This document shows, in pieces, positions 1-5,835 of a stretch of 7,342 nt of DNA; position 1 is the stretch's first letter, and every line of letters begins with the position of its first letter. Where the stretch lies: assembly GCA_903903715.1 (NCBI GenBank), contig CAIUZX010000012.1, positions 1 through 7,342 on the forward strand, given 5' to 3'. The notes under the pieces are model-generated. The model saw nothing but the letters and a program-made list of their open reading frames with translations, was not told the origin of the DNA and made no database searches. The stretch comes from an uncultured Caulobacterales bacterium. GTDB taxonomy: Bacteria > Pseudomonadota > Alphaproteobacteria > Caulobacterales > Caulobacteraceae. Made by a program: the position numbers and the translations under genes.

Positions 1-1719
1 CTCCCCCCCGGCGATGCGGGCGGCGAGATAGGCCGGGTCCGCCGGGCCGCCAAAGCCGGCTGTTGCGTCGAGATGTGTCGTCCCGTCCCGCCCGTCGGTG
101 ATCGGCGGATAGAAGTCGACGCCGACGAAATCGATGGCGGCGTCGCTCCACAGCGGGTCGAGGGGAAAGCTGACATCGCCGGAGCCATCCTGTGGGACAT
201 GCGCTCCGTACTCGGTCCAGTCTGCCGCGTAGCCGATCTTCACTGACGGGCCGAGGAGGGCGCGGCACTCGCGGGCCAGCAACACCAGCGCGTCGACGGC
301 CGGATAGCCCTGATCGTCGCGAAGGGTGGTCAGGCCCCGAAGCTCCGACCCGATCAGGAAACTGTCCACGCCTCCGGACGCGGCGGCCAGCGCGGCGTGG
401 TGCAGGACCATCCGCCGATAGCTCCACTCAGAAGGGCCGTGATAGCCGACGCTCCCCGCACTGACGGAGAAGTCGGCGGCGCGGGCGGTTCCGAAGAAGG
501 CCTGCACCTCCGCGCGGACCGCGGCGGTGCGGTCGGGGCTCCCCGCCCGTCCCGGCGCGAGCGACGCCGTGATCCGCCCCCGCCAGGGATAGGCCGCCTG
601 TGACGCGCCGCCATAGGGGTCGGGGAGGGTGTTTCCGGCGGGGATGTCCATCATCACGAAGGGGTAGAGGGTGACCCTTAGCCCCCGCCCGGTGATCTCG
701 GCGATGGCCTCCAGAACGCTCCGGTCCGAGGGCGTGCCGCCATAGGCCGGACCCGTCCCCACCATCGAGATCAGGTGCGCCGCGCTCCGGCTCGCCCCGC
801 CCGCGCTCCAGTCGAAGGGCAAGGTGGCCTTGGTCCTGAGCTCCACCCCCGGCGCGATCTGGCAGGCGCCGCAGCGCAGGTCCGTCCCGAACCAGGCGCT
901 GACGAGGCTGACCCGCGCGACGTTGGGCAGGGCCGCCTGCATCTGGTCGAGGGCTGACCGGAGATCGGCCCCGCCGCTCGCCGTATTGACGTTTTCTGTG
1001 ACGGAGGTCGCGTAGCCGCTCTGCCGCAGAACGGGTGTCGTCGCATAGACCGTCTCCCCGGCGCCGGGGATCAGGCAGACGGCCTGCAACTGGTCCTCCA
1101 GCCGCACGGCCTCGCCCGGCCAGACCGGCCGCCGGAACACCTCGACATTGATCGCAGGCGGGCGGTCGCCGAAGGGCGTGAGGTCGAGGTCCTCGAAGAC
1201 GAGATAGGCGAGGCCGCGATAGGCCGGCGCGTCGCCCTCTATGGCGCAGATGAGCGAGTCCGGTGTCTGGTCAGGGCCGCCGAGATAGGTGCGAATGGTC
1301 AGCCGGCTCACATCCAGCACCTTGCCGTCCGCCCAGATGCGTCCAATCCCGTCCACCGGCCCCTCGCACAGGCCGACCGCGAAGGAGAGGGAATAGGCGT
1401 ATCGGTAGGTGGGGCCGCCGGAGCTCCCGCCGCCGGTGGATTTGCCGCCGCCGCCGCTCTGGTCGATGCGGCTTTCCTTGAAGCGCGCCGCCCAGATGAT
1501 CTGTCCGCCGACGCGGGCGCGGCCGAAGGCCAGCGGGATCGGCGCGCCTTCCGTAGCGGTGTTCAGCTGCAGCCCCGCAAGCTGGCGCCCCACGGCGTGG
1601 GCGGGGGTGAGGGCGGCGCCGACCTTTTTGTCCACATAGCCGCCGATCAACGAGCCGATGCGGCCGCCGATCGGGCCGCCGATCGCCGTTCCGACGGCGG
1701 TGAGGATCACCTGCGCCAT
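1..1719 (-). CDS. GTA host-specificity / tail tip protein g15 (N-terminal 573 residues, runs off the window)
   Basis: This is the large tail-fibre-like protein at the distal end of RcGTA-type particles, which contacts the recipient cell. The frame is open from the ATG at 1719 to base 1; family members have roughly 1,300 residues, so less than half is visible. Residues 9-28 form a Gly-rich hydrophobic stretch, and residues 87-103 are a Gly/Ser linker. Family landmarks seen are AWFGTDLRCGAC (275-286), GGTPSD (327-332), PWRGRIT (378-384), GSELRGL (457-463) and YAADWTEY (497-504). The last two belong to the start of the glycoside-hydrolase TIM-barrel-like domain (GTA_TIM), which continues beyond the window. 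The start lies 4 bases after the g14 stop, with an AGAAGGG ribosome-binding sequence inside the end of g14, so the two are probably co-translated. I checked every line of the frame and found no stop or frameshift. Confidence 0.95.
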   Translation of the reverse strand, partial: MAQVILTAVGTAIGGPIGGRIGSLIGGYVDKKVGAALTPAHAVGRQLAGLQLNTATEGAPIPLAFGRARVGGQIIWAARFKESRIDQSGGGGKSTGGGSSGGPTYRYAYSLSFAVGLCEGPVDGIGRIWADGKVLDVSRLTIRTYLGGPDQTPDSLICAIEGDAPAYRGLAYLVFEDLDLTPFGDRPPAINVEVFRRPVWPGEAVRLEDQLQAVCLIPGAGETVYATTPVLRQSGYATSVTENVNTASGGADLRSALDQMQAALPNVARVSLVSAWFGTDLRCGACQIAPGVELRTKATLPFDWSAGGASRSAAHLISMVGTGPAYGGTPSDRSVLEAIAEITGRGLRVTLYPFVMMDIPAGNTLPDPYGGASQAAYPWRGRITASLAPGRAGSPDRTAAVRAEVQAFFGTARAADFSVSAGSVGYHGPSEWSYRRMVLHHAALAAASGGVDSFLIGSELRGLTTLRDDQGYPAVDALVLLARECRALLGPSVKIGYAADWTEYGAHVPQDGSGDVSFPLDPLWSDAAIDFVGVDFYPPITDGRDGTTHLDATAGFGGPADPAYLAARIAGGE

Positions 1720-1723
1720 GGGA

Positions 1724-2179
1724 CTAGCCCTTCTCAGGGAAGCGGAAGGCGTGGGAGAGCCTTCGCCCCCACCAGCGGCCCATCCAGCTCTCCACGCAGG
1801 CGCGCGCCCAGTAGGCGTGGATCACCCGCCGCTCCGGCGCAGAGGGGGTGGCGAGGGCGGAGAGGATCCCGGCATGCTTGACCACGGCGTCGGGGGCCAT
1901 GCGGAACAGCACCACGTCGCCGGGCTGAGCTGCGTCCGGCGCGATCTCGATGAGCCAGGCCTGCGCGGCGGTGAGTAGCGTCTCCTCCCCGCCGGTCTCG
2001 GCCCAGTCGGGGCGGTAGGGCGGCACGGCTTGCGGCTCATGCCCCACCACCGCGCGCCACACGCCGCGGATGAGGCCAAGGCAGTCGCAGCCGACGCCCT
2101 TCTCCGAGGCCTGATGCCGATAGGGAGTGCCGAGCCAGGTGCGGGCCTCGGCGAGGGATCTTTCCTGTAATGGGGTCAT
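1724..2179 (-). CDS. NlpC/P60-family phage cell-wall peptidase, GTA g14
   Basis: A 151-residue NlpC/P60 peptidase of the tail, expected to cut peptidoglycan so that DNA can enter the recipient's periplasm. The catalytic Cys33 sits in GCDCLGL, the His102 in KHAGIL, and a third polar residue, His121, in VIHAYW, so the active site looks complete. The N-terminal helix RSLAEARTWLGTPYRHQ is typical of the TIGR02219 phage peptidases, and the length fits the family. The frame stays open upstream to 2320, but that extension is low-complexity Arg-rich and lies inside g13, so the ATG at 2179 is chosen. It overlaps the g13 stop as ATGA, with GGGAG about 9 bases upstream. The stop is TAG. Confidence 0.95.
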   Translation of the reverse strand: MTPLQERSLAEARTWLGTPYRHQASEKGVGCDCLGLIRGVWRAVVGHEPQAVPPYRPDWAETGGEETLLTAAQAWLIEIAPDAAQPGDVVLFRMAPDAVVKHAGILSALATPSAPERRVIHAYWARACVESWMGRWWGRRLSHAFRFPEKG

Positions 2180-2841
2180 GAGCGTCGGCTCCCGCCGGTG
2201 TTGGCCGGGCTGTCGGAGGCGTAGGCGGCGAGGTAGTCGTCGCCCGGAATGTCCGGAAAGCCCTGAAAGTTGAAGAGGTTGGAAAATGTGTCGCGGCAGG
2301 TGCGCCAGCGCTTGTCGCAAGACGCGCCCTGGTAGGGCGGCTTGGTCACGTCCACCCGGCAGTGCGTATCGCCGAGCTCGGCGTCGCAGGCGCGCTGAAA
2401 GGTGCGGCCCACCACGATCTCCAGCGCCTGCAGCGGTCCGCCGATCCTGGCCTCTACGGAAGGGCCCTGTCGGGTCAGCTCAATGATGGTCCCTCGCCAG
2501 AGCAGCATCGCGACCGTGGTGTCGGTCCAGTCGACGCGCCAGGCCTCGACGCTCGCCCGGTCATAGAGCCCTACGGCGATGTCCGCTTCGGTCAGGCTCT
2601 GCGCATCGAGCACGCCCCGCACCTCCGCCGTCCCCGGACGGGGGCCCAGCGCCGCTTCCGCCGCGCCGGGGGTCAAGCCCGTCGCCGCCTGGCAGGTCAC
2701 CCCGTTCAGGGTCAAGGGCCTGTCGTGGTCGGTAAAGCCAAGGCTCACCCCGTCCCGCCGGGTCAGGATCCAGCAGAAGGCGAGTTGACCCGCGGCGCCG
2801 GGGGCGAGCTGGGCGGCGAAGGCGGAGGGAAGGGCGCGCAT
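2176..2841 (-). CDS. DUF2163 tail hub protein, GTA g13, with an internal deletion
   Basis: A 221-residue member of the DUF2163 / phage BR0599 family (TIGR02218), which forms the hub of the tail baseplate. The N-terminal DUF2163 part is intact: FCWILTRRDGVSLGFTDHD (22-40), then GLYDRASVEAWRVDW (91-105) and VGRTFQRACDAELGDTHC (144-161). The C-terminal block is also recognisable: SCDKRWRTCRD (174-184) and NFQGFPDIPGDD (191-202). Typical homologues have about 290-300 residues, because about 80 residues lie between these two blocks; here PPYQGA runs straight into SCDKRW. Four cysteines remain (152, 161, 175, 182), in the C-x8-C and C-x6-C spacing seen in hub proteins of the lambda gpL type that hold an iron-sulfur cluster. 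The ATG shares its A with the TGA stop of g12. The 3' end overlaps g14 by 4 bases. Confidence 0.93.
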   Translation of the reverse strand: MRALPSAFAAQLAPGAAGQLAFCWILTRRDGVSLGFTDHDRPLTLNGVTCQAATGLTPGAAEAALGPRPGTAEVRGVLDAQSLTEADIAVGLYDRASVEAWRVDWTDTTVAMLLWRGTIIELTRQGPSVEARIGGPLQALEIVVGRTFQRACDAELGDTHCRVDVTKPPYQGASCDKRWRTCRDTFSNLFNFQGFPDIPGDDYLAAYASDSPANTGGSRRS

Positions 2842-3473
2842 CAAACGCGCACCTCGATGAGGGCGGTGGGGGAAAGCCGCGCGGTGGTCAGGCTGTCGAA
2901 GGTCGCCTCCAGATGGTCCGCCTCGAAGCGGACCGGCGTGTCGAAGGAAAAGCCCGCCGACACGACCGCCCCCGCGGCGGGCGCCTGCGCGCACGTGACC
3001 AGGCCGCTGGTCGGATCGACGTTGAAGGCGGAGGCTAAAAGCTCCGTCCCCGCCACGGCGACCCGCACCGTCCCGGCGACGGGCTTTTTGATGGCGCGGA
3101 CATAGCCGCTGGATCCGCCATAGGTCTTGGCGAGCTGGAAGACTGTCGCCTTACCGTCACCCGTCCCGATCGGCTGATCCAGCGGCGAAATCGCATCGCC
3201 TGGCGCGCAGGACTGGAAGTCCGCCGGGTCCGACAGGCGAAAGCCCTGCAGCGGCCCTCGCCGCGCCTCGAAGAAGGCCTGCAGGGCGGCGAGATCATCG
3301 AGGCTGCGCAGGGTCTCGCCGATGACATAGCGCCGGCGGCCGTCCGCCCAGGGGGTGATGCGGGTCTCGTATCCGGAGGCCAGCGCGATGATGTCGGTGC
3401 GCCGCTGAATGGCGGCCGTCGAGCCGAAGGCGAGGCGCGCGGGCAGGCGGATATCTACAAAGGCCGTAATCAG
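2841..3473 (-). CDS. DUF2460 distal tail protein, GTA g12 (apparent CTG start)
   Basis: A distal-tail protein of the TIGR02217/DUF2460 family, which joins the tail tube to the hub. The frame is continuous from the stop at 3540-3542 down to 2841. It contains FVDIRLPARLAFGS (N-terminus), LASGYETR, FFEARRGPLQGF, a DQPIGTGDGKATVFQLAKTY block, GYVRAIKKPVAGTVRVAV and, at the end, FDTPVRFEADHLE and IEVRV. All of these align in order with my recollection of the family. No ATG, GTG or TTG occurs in frame before the GTG at 3068, which would delete about two thirds of the protein. The CTG at 3473, with AGGAG 7 bases upstream, gives 210 residues, the normal family length; ATT at 3470 is the alternative. 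The gene directly precedes g13, with a 1-base overlap, and lies next to the divergent DUF805 gene. Confidence 0.9.
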   Translation of the reverse strand: MITAFVDIRLPARLAFGSTAAIQRRTDIIALASGYETRITPWADGRRRYVIGETLRSLDDLAALQAFFEARRGPLQGFRLSDPADFQSCAPGDAISPLDQPIGTGDGKATVFQLAKTYGGSSGYVRAIKKPVAGTVRVAVAGTELLASAFNVDPTSGLVTCAQAPAAGAVVSAGFSFDTPVRFEADHLEATFDSLTTARLSPTALIEVRV

Positions 3474-3480
3474 GGGCGAA

Positions 3481-3485
3481 CTCCT
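3481..3485 (-). promoter_or_regulatory. Ribosome-binding site supporting the CTG start of g12
   Basis: On the minus strand this reads AGGAG, followed by seven bases (TTCGCCC) and then CTG at 3473-3471. The spacing is ideal for initiation at CTG and is 10 bases for the neighbouring ATT. No other start codon lies in reach. It supports translation of full-length g12 despite the missing canonical start. That it is used is an inference. Confidence 0.5.
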
Positions 3486-3554
3486 GTGAAGGCGGGCGCA
3501 GGCCCGCGCAAAAGGGTTTCTGAGATCGGGCGAACTGCTCTAGGGTCGAGACGC

Positions 3555-4082
3555 ATGACTAGGCACGAGCTCTTCACGAACTGGACGCACCTCTTCCTCG
3601 ATCCGCACGGCCGGATCGGGCGCAGGGACTTCTGGCTGGGGTCTGCGGTGCTGCTGGTGGTGGGCAACCTTCTCCACATCATCCTGTTCTTCGGCAGCCT
3701 CGCCTCCTTCGGCCTGTTCTATTGCTGGGTCTGTCTGTTCTCGAAGCGGCTGCATGACCTCGGGAAATCGGGCTGGATCCAGATCGTTCCGCACGTGATC
3801 AACGCCGTGTGCATCCTCCTCGGCATCTTCCTCAGTGGGCTCGGCCTGATCGCCGCGTTGCTGGGCGGACGGCCCCTCGCGATGGCGGGCGCCCTGATGG
3901 GCACGACCTGGGCGGGGATCCTGCTCTTCGTCCTCGGCGTCGCAGGGGTGAACACGCTGATCTTCATGCTCTGGACGGGCCTGTCCCGTGGGCGCGAGGG
4001 CGTCAATATGTATGGCGCGCCGCAGGAGAGCCTGATCCACCGGCCGCATTTCCACGCCCATCCCCCGGCGCCCCAGCCTTAA
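3555..4082 (+). CDS. DUF805 family membrane protein inserted in the GTA operon
   Basis: A 175-residue inner-membrane protein of the DUF805 family, whose function is not established. All three family hallmarks are present: GRIGRRDFW (19-27), KRLHDLGKSGW (64-74) and a C-terminal block LWTGLSRGREGVNMYG (139-154). About four hydrophobic segments lie near residues 28-46, 47-62, 77-102 and 116-140. The tail (162-175) is rich in His and Pro. ATG 3555 is chosen because it starts just before the conserved region; a GTG at 3486 would add 23 unconserved residues. A weak AGGG lies about 9 bases upstream. The gene is antisense to the surrounding GTA genes and occupies the place where g10, the tail chaperone and the g11 tape measure normally stand. 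Its TAA overlaps the g9 stop. Base composition and GC-rich third positions resemble the neighbours. Confidence 0.9.
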   Translation: MTRHELFTNWTHLFLDPHGRIGRRDFWLGSAVLLVVGNLLHIILFFGSLASFGLFYCWVCLFSKRLHDLGKSGWIQIVPHVINAVCILLGIFLSGLGLIAALLGGRPLAMAGALMGTTWAGILLFVLGVAGVNTLIFMLWTGLSRGREGVNMYGAPQESLIHRPHFHAHPPAPQP

Positions 4083-4498
4083 GCCGACGGCGTGAAGCTG
4101 AGCGCGCCCGCCGACGCCAGCGTCAGCGACCAGGTCGCCTCGCCCTCGTCGTCGCCGACATAGTCGATCGCTTCCGCCAGAAACGGTCCCGCAAAGACTC
4201 CCAGCCCCGGCGCCGTCACCTGACAATCGATCGGCGACTGCCCTGCAAACGCTGCGCGCAGAGCCTGATCGGCGGCGAGACTGCGCAGCGTCCCTTGCGC
4301 TGTGACGGTCATCCGCCGCACCCCCGCCCCCCGCGCCAGCTCCCGCCAGCCGGAGGGGCTCGCCATGTCCGTGGTTTCGACCAGCGTCGCAGTCAGGCTG
4401 AAGCGCCGGGCGGTGAGGCCGGTGAGGGGCGTGAAGGTCTCCGGCTGTCCGCTGTCGCCGAGGCTGACCGTCAGGTCGCGGGAAATCTGCAGGGGCAT
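4079..4498 (-). CDS. Major tail (tube) protein, TP901-1 family, GTA g9
   Basis: A 139-residue major tail protein (TIGR02126-like) that stacks in rings to form the tail tube. Landmarks are SGWRELARGAGVRRMTVTAQG (first residues of this block at about 49), GVFAGPFLAEAIDYVG and the C-terminal LASAGALSFTPS. The last closely matches the ASAGALSFT ending I recall from RcGTA g9. The length is usual for the family. The start ATG at 4498 has AAGGA about 9 bases upstream and lies 33 bases after the g8 stop. In RcGTA the next genes would be g10, a chaperone and the tape measure; here the gene converges instead on the plus-strand DUF805 gene, and the two TAA stops overlap within TTAA (4079-4082). Confidence 0.94.
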   Translation of the reverse strand: MPLQISRDLTVSLGDSGQPETFTPLTGLTARRFSLTATLVETTDMASPSGWRELARGAGVRRMTVTAQGTLRSLAADQALRAAFAGQSPIDCQVTAPGLGVFAGPFLAEAIDYVGDDEGEATWSLTLASAGALSFTPSA

Positions 4499-4531
4499 GA
4501 GGTCCGATCCTTTTGAAAGGGGAAGGGGCGA

Positions 4532-4951
4532 TCACTGGGGCTCCACCGCCGCGCGCAGACGGACGAGGCCGAGACACGTCCGCCCGTCGGCGCCGCGATA
4601 GACGTCGACGAACACCACGCGCATCTGAACGAGCCGCCAGCCGTCGAGGGTGAGTCTCGCGTTATGCAGCGCGTTTCGCGTCGCCGCCGCCGTGTCCCGC
4701 GCCTCCGCCAGTCCCTCCGCCTGCGAGAGAATCGAGAGGGTCAGGACGATCTCCTGCGCCTCGCCGGCGCCGGCCGACGGCGTTCCGCCCAGGGGCCGGA
4801 TCTCGTGGCGACCGATCACCAGATAGGGCGATATCGCCTTGCGCGGCGGGGCGTCGTAGATGCGCCCCCCGATCACGAGGGACAGGGCCGGATCGGCGGA
4901 AAGGGCGGATGTAATCGCCGCGTCGAGGGCCGTGGTGGCGTTCTGTAGCAG
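4532..4951 (-). CDS. DUF3168 tail completion / terminator protein, GTA g8 (apparent CTG start)
   Basis: A DUF3168 protein that caps the tail tube at the head-tail joint. The core GGRIYDAPP, PYLVIG, the alternating helix/strand middle (EIVLTLSILSQAEG) and the C-terminal RLRAAVEP fit the family. The frame opens after a TAG at 4970-4972 and contains no ATG, GTG or TTG before GTG 4876. That GTG would remove the conserved N-terminal helix (ALDAAITSALSADPALSLV) and has no ribosome-binding sequence. CTG at 4951, seven bases after GGAG, gives 139 residues, in line with the usual 135-140. The gene precedes g9 by 33 bases and is separated from g7 by an antisense insert. Alternatively it is a start-loss remnant whose 5' end was cut by that insert. 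Confidence 0.87.
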   Translation of the reverse strand: MLQNATTALDAAITSALSADPALSLVIGGRIYDAPPRKAISPYLVIGRHEIRPLGGTPSAGAGEAQEIVLTLSILSQAEGLAEARDTAAATRNALHNARLTLDGWRLVQMRVVFVDVYRGADGRTCLGLVRLRAAVEPQ

Positions 4952-4958
4952 GGTGTGA

Positions 4959-4962
4959 CTCC
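4959..4962 (-). promoter_or_regulatory. Ribosome-binding site supporting the CTG start of g8
   Basis: On the minus strand GGAG is followed by TCACACC and then CTG at 4951-4949. This repeats the GGAG-N7-CTG arrangement seen in front of g12. It is the only plausible initiation signal upstream of the conserved N-terminal helix of g8. Use in the cell is inferred. Confidence 0.45.
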
Positions 4963-5034
4963 GAAAATGCTACCAGGAGGAGAGTGAAACGCCCAGAATG
5001 GGCAAACAGGAGGGCGGTTCGCATCTCCCAACCA

Positions 5035-5065
5035 TTGAAACTCGATTCAAATTACTACCTATTCT
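5035..5065 (+). promoter_or_regulatory. Candidate promoter with an overlapping inverted repeat
   Basis: A noticeably AT-richer patch (about 5031-5070) lies upstream of the plus-strand sensor-like gene. TTGAAA (5035-5040) resembles a -35 box, and TATTCT (5060-5065) matches the -10 consensus at four of six positions, but the spacer of 19 bases is long. TTGAA (5035-5039) and TTCAA (5046-5050) form an inverted repeat around six bases, which could be an operator over the -35. This is weak evidence by eye only. Confidence 0.3.
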
Positions 5066-5095
5066 TGCATGTCCCGTTGGTCGGGGGAGCAACGT

Positions 5096-5115
5096 GCGCC
5101 GCAAGCCTGCGGCGC
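5096..5115 (+). other. Perfect 8-bp GC-rich hairpin in the leader of the sensor-like gene
   Basis: GCGCCGCA (5096-5103), a four-base loop AGCC, then TGCGGCGC (5108-5115) form a perfect stem. No T-run follows on either strand, so it does not look like an intrinsic terminator. If transcription starts from the AT-rich patch near 5070 and translation starts at GTG 5138, the hairpin lies in the 5' untranslated leader, where it could affect stability or translation. Confidence 0.55.
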
Positions 5116-5137
5116 CGCCTGCAGTGAGAGTGTTTCC

Positions 5138-5815
5138 GTGGCTGTCCTTCCGTCGATCCGCGACCCGAGACTCCGTCGCTTTGCAGGCCATGCGGCGGAG
5201 GGCCGCGACCTGGACAACCGACCCGTCCTGAGCCGAGTGATCGCCGCGCCCATGATCGCTGTGTCGATCATGTCCCTGGTATGCCTCGGGCTCTTGACCG
5301 ACCTCACCACGCAGAGCGCGGCCATTCGGCGTCTGATCGACGTTGATCTCGACAATGCGGTCGCCCTCTCGCGCCTGGATCGTGAGCTTTCGGCTCTGGA
5401 AATCGCGACCGCCGCCGGAGCGTCGACGCCGGAGACGGCCCGCCGGCAGATCGCCGTGATCAAGCGCGCGCTGGAGGCGGACAGTCTGCGGGACGACCCC
5501 GCCCTGACCCATCTGCGGCAGGATATGGCCGAGCTCGCGAGCCACCCGGACGGCGCGGCTGAAGTGCGCAGCCTGCGAGCGACTGTTCTTCGCCGCCAGC
5601 TCGCCGCCCACAGAGATGCGCAGGCCCGCGCCGACGCGATGGATGCCGCGGTTCGGCGCTCGACCCGAAACGCCATCGCCGGCGCCGTGCTGGCGGTGCT
5701 GCTGGGCGCGATCGCGGCCAGTGTCAGCCTGCGCAGCCTGCAGGAGGAGTTCGCCGCCGTGGCCCGCATCGCCCGCCGGCTGGCCGAGGCGACGCAAGGC
5801 GCCCGCAGGGCCTGA
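5138..5815 (+). CDS. Two-helix membrane protein resembling a chemoreceptor sensor module, without output domain
   Basis: A protein of about 225 residues inserted antisense between g7 and g8. A hydrophobic segment near residues 34-55 (VIAAPMIAVSIMSLVCLGLL) and a second near 179-198 (AIAGAVLAVLLGAIAASVSL) enclose about 120 charged, helix-prone residues with no Cys and few aromatics. This topology matches the periplasmic helical-bundle sensor of methyl-accepting chemotaxis proteins. After the second membrane helix only about 27 residues follow. They look like the start of a HAMP helix but lack its usual proline, and no signalling or kinase domain follows. I do not recognise a specific family. 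GTG 5138 is preferred, with GAGAG seven bases upstream. The frame also opens at ATG 5069, but those 23 extra residues cover the hairpin and have no ribosome-binding site. The stop lies 20 bases from the convergent g7 stop. Confidence 0.72.
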   Translation: MAVLPSIRDPRLRRFAGHAAEGRDLDNRPVLSRVIAAPMIAVSIMSLVCLGLLTDLTTQSAAIRRLIDVDLDNAVALSRLDRELSALEIATAAGASTPETARRQIAVIKRALEADSLRDDPALTHLRQDMAELASHPDGAAEVRSLRATVLRRQLAAHRDAQARADAMDAAVRRSTRNAIAGAVLAVLLGAIAASVSLRSLQEEFAAVARIARRLAEATQGARRA

Positions 5816-5835
5816 CCCCCGTCCGTCAGCGGCGC

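Noticed and set aside
1411..1461. The Gly/Ser-rich stretch in g15 as a repeat expansion or assembly fault
   Set aside because: A glycine-rich linker at this place is normal in g15 homologues, and the frame is unbroken.
2180..2320. A longer N-terminus for the NlpC/P60 peptidase
   Set aside because: The extension reads the conserved end of g13 in another frame and is not like the peptidase family; ATG 2179 overlaps the g13 stop as expected.
2362..3105. A 247-codon plus-strand open frame across g12 and g13
   Set aside because: It is a shadow of the two DUF-family tail genes on the opposite strand; its composition is unlike a real protein.
2841..3328. A possible frameshift in the DUF2460 gene, because the open pieces beginning at usual start codons look broken
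   Set aside because: Translation by hand shows one uninterrupted frame from 3479 to 2841; only the start codon is unusual.
3540..4577. A 345-codon minus-strand open frame spanning g9 and the DUF805 gene
   Set aside because: The product is Arg/Pro/Gly-rich without family features and overlaps two well-supported genes in other frames. It is a by-product of high G+C content and is not a tape measure.
5812..5829. Inverted repeat CTGAC-N8-GTCAG between the convergent sensor-like gene and g7, as a terminator
   Set aside because: The stem has only five base pairs with an eight-base loop, and no T-run follows on either strand.
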